In this document: in pieces, positions 58,101-61,100 of the stretch
Layout: each line of letters begins with the position of its first letter
How positions within the stretch are numbered: position 1 is the first letter of the stretch
NCBI GenBank assembly: GCA_029204225.1
Contig: CM055111.1
Span: 48,411,594 to 48,475,593, forward strand
Reading direction: 5' to 3'
Length of the DNA stretch: 64,000 nucleotides
Source: Diphasiastrum complanatum
Taxonomy: Eukaryota > Streptophyta > Lycopodiopsida > Lycopodiales > Lycopodiaceae
The notes under the pieces: generated by a model
Told to the model about the DNA's origin: nothing
Seen by the model: only the letters and a program-made list of their open reading frames with translations
The model's database searches: none
Made by a program: the position numbers and the translations under genes

Positions 58101-61100
58101 CTCTTGCTCCAAATCTCTGACGTTGGGGCCCAAAAACTTGTTGAAAAACCAGATTTTCAGAAGCACTGGCAGCGCTGGCTCTGCTCCTCTTTTTTGGCTT
58201 CCAACTCGCTGAGAACCAGTAACTTTTTCCCTGGAAATCGGATGTAGGTCTCTGACTGTACAGCGATGGAGGTGCTGGCTTCTTCCTACTCTAATTTCGC
58301 TGGGAAAACTACGAAGAATCCTCTGAAGTCAGTGAGAAACAGCTGTTTTTTCAGCGAGTTACCTACACTTGGAATCTAACTCCTTGCTACTGTGATTTCT
58401 CAGTGGAAATCAGAAGTTTGAAGGCTGCTCCTACAGCGATCCTCCTCCTCTATTCCTCTCTGAGAATCTGAGAAACACTTCCTATCTTCTGATAGCTTTC
58501 TCTACTGCTGTCCTAAACTCCCTAGGATGGAGATGGCTCTGATACCAGTGTAATAGATCCTAACACCACAGTAGGGCAAACACTAACTGATCCACCCAAC
58601 CTTGCCTACTCCCTGATATAGAGTAAGCCCCTCCTAGCCCAGTGTGAGGACTGGTAGCATGCAACTGCCAAGTGTCGGCCACGTGGCACTGACGTGGCCG
58701 ACTGCACGTCGGGACCCAACTGGGGGCCCTATCCTGCTGACAGGGTCCCTAGGCTGTGTTAGGCCCGCCATGGCTATGGACCGTGCTGGGGCACACTACT
58801 CACACTGTCTTGCCCTGTTGGTCATGTACGCTGGACACGACCCTGACTGTGGTATCTGACCTATCTGTGTTCTCTAGGGTTCGGCACTGGTTACGAGCTC
58901 GTAACATAGGCCCTGCCTGTCTGCCTGTGAGCCCTCCTGCATGCCTACCTGTAGCTGCTCCTGCTGTCTGTCCCTGTCTAGAACCCTGTGATGCAGTACC
59001 GGGCCCGTACATGGTAGACAACCTCTGCAGATCCTCATCAGAAATCCTGGGGCAATCAGATATGCCCAATGTCCGCCCATCTGGCCCTCTGACCCGCAGC
59101 AAGTGAGCCCTAACCCTGTTGAGTGATCCCGTGAAGTGACCACCGCAATGCAAGCATCTCCATCTGCGGGTGCCTGAGCCATGGTGTGTGCCCACATCCC
59201 CGTCGGTAAGCTCAACCTCGGCCCAAAGGCCTCGGTCCCGCACTGGCATCGTATCAACACGACCCTAAACCTGCAAACAACAAATAATCAGGCAAACGTT
59301 CAGTAGAAAAAAAAAATACATTGCATTGAACAACATTACCGAGCTCAAATAGAGCTCAAAATACCAGAGCATACATCAGAACGATTCCAGTTCACACATT
59401 ATATCAAGTGCCAAAGAAGAACATGAGATTAGGGCGTGGGATAGAATAATTTCTGTATGAGGGATAACAGGCGACTGACGTTAGCGTCGGAGTCCGTGCA
59501 GGCATAAAGGAGTGCAGTGTGGGCCTAAACCGCGCCCCTAGCAGATATTTGCACGATGGTCCACGTCTAAACCCTAAAAAGTATGGAATCAGGGCATGAA
59601 AATTGAAATTTGTGATACGAACGTAGACGGGCGGAACGGAGGTCATAGGAGTCTGTGCAAGCATGTGGAAATGCATTCTAGGCTCAGACATCACCTCACT
59701 CGGTTTCCAACAAGCCATTCTGTGGAAATGGCCAAAATACACAAGCATTTGGAATGTGGTGTTCAAATCTCGCTAGGCGTGTCGTGACGGCTGAAACTGA
59801 TGCTGTAAAAATCATTGTGGGCGTGAAGAAAGGTGGTCTAGAGCCAGACTACGCTCGATTTGGTTGCCTACAGCTCAATGTCAACAATTGCAAAAAATCA
59901 AGCCTACACTTACCAAATATCGAAATTTGGTCGTTTCGCTCTCCACGAAGCTCAGACCCACCCGGCACCGTGCACACCAACTCCGTATCGTCGAGTAGAT
60001 GCCTGCCAAGTATTCACTTGCGAAGATTGGACGCCCACGGCTCTCAAAAAAAAAATTTGCCTCCTCCACTACTGGCGCGGTTCTGTGCGCGAGGAGGCGG
60101 CCAAAAATCGGGTTTTTTTTTTTTTTTTTTTTTTTTGCGATTCTGTCCACGATTCGCTGCAGCTATGGTCCAGTTTAGGGCAAAAATATATATAATCTGT
60201 TTTCTTTTCTCTCTCAGCAATTCTGTGCCCAGAATCATGGAACGCGTTTCTGGGCAAGAATGTTCCCAGAAACATGTTGCTTCAACAGGTGTTCCGCCCA
60301 TTCGAATCCAGCGTAAAACAACGTTCCAGCTATATGTCTACCATAGTTGCACTGCGTTTCTGAAATGCGTTCAGAAACACGTTTCTGAATTTATTTATTT
60401 ATCTTTAATTTTTTTTTTTTGTGGGCAATATGGGTATCAAATTAAAGCATTTATTAAGGGCAGTTCATTTATGTAGGTTGCCGAATGTTTCGGGTACATT
60501 GTGGTCTAGTTTGGGGGCAACAATGCCTGTTGGATTCTATCAAGGTTAAAAGTTTTCTATGAAAATGTGTTCCATTTCCTGTCAGATCACTGCATCGATA
60601 ATGAGCTGTTACTATGCCAAGACCACCCTCCCCCCATCTATCCTCCTGCGTTTCTGATTTTTTTTTTCAGGTAGGCTGCAATAAAGACATAACAACAAAC
60701 CCTTCTGCATGTTTGTTGCTATGTTTTTTAATCTTCACACAGCTAATTTTTAAAGCTATATTCAATGAAATTCCATTGTAAAAAACTATAAAAAGACCAA
60801 TTTTCCTTTGCCCAAATGCTCTCTTTTATTTGTCATCTTTTCTGTGTGTTTCTACACTATTTGAGGTCCAAGATAAGTAGACTTGTGATTCTCAGTTATC
60901 TTCTGAAGAGTTTAACCAAAGCCTGGATGGATAATATGCATTTTGTTTATGTTGGATCAGGTGGATGTAAGGGATCACACCAGATACAGGGTATTGGTCC
61001 AGGTTTTATTGCAGATGTTACAGACAAAACTATTATGGATGAAATAGTCACAGTCTCAAGTGAGGAGGCTATTGAATATGCTCAGAGGTTGATGAAGGAA

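Larger units (their letters stand above)
54352..58906 (-). mobile_element. Ty3/gypsy chromovirus, internal-deletion derivative 2
   Basis: TSD TAGGC (54347-54351, 58907-58911). Both LTRs are 358 bp and nearly identical. It is the same structure as the copy at 19253, including the identical junction between Gag residue 204 and the RT end, and differs from it by only a few residues over about 1,000. It sits inside exon 1 of the hAT transposase and disrupts it. Confidence 0.96.
51167..59249 (-). pseudogene. BED-DUF659-hAT transposase gene, six exons, split by gypsy
   Basis: Exons (minus): 59249-58912 continuing at 54351-53692, 53599-53251, 53158-52752, 52653-52484, 52375-52038, 51919-51167. Ignoring the gypsy DNA and one TAGGC copy, phases agree and total 3015 nt, 1,004 residues. 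In order: BED finger ([20 protein letters not shown]), low-complexity Ala/Gly/Pro linker, DUF659 core ([47 protein letters not shown]), [20 protein letters not shown], dimerisation region ([20 protein letters not shown]), acidic and Arg-Gly-rich tail. It would bind the ends and cut and paste the element. The exon 2 donor is GTTTGT; a nearer GTATAG breaks phase. No stop or frameshift other than the insertion was found. Confidence 0.85.
50506..60167 (-). mobile_element. hAT DNA transposon, complete apart from a gypsy insertion
   Basis: Ends CATAGTTGCACCG (left) and CGCTGCAGCTATG (right) are inverted repeats with two mismatches in 13, flanked by a perfect 8-bp target duplication GTCCAGTT (50498-50505 and 60168-60175), the hAT hallmark. 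The subterminal part of both ends has repeated GATTCGCGA-type motifs. It carries one six-exon transposase gene. A gypsy deletion derivative (54352-58906, with one TAGGC copy) lies in exon 1. Without it the hAT would be about 5.1 kb. Confidence 0.9.

Noticed and set aside
59404-60476. Overlapping ORFs on both strands upstream of the hAT transposase
   Set aside because: No familiar motif; the region is the hAT leader and terminal DNA, and part of the reading runs through a poly-T tract.
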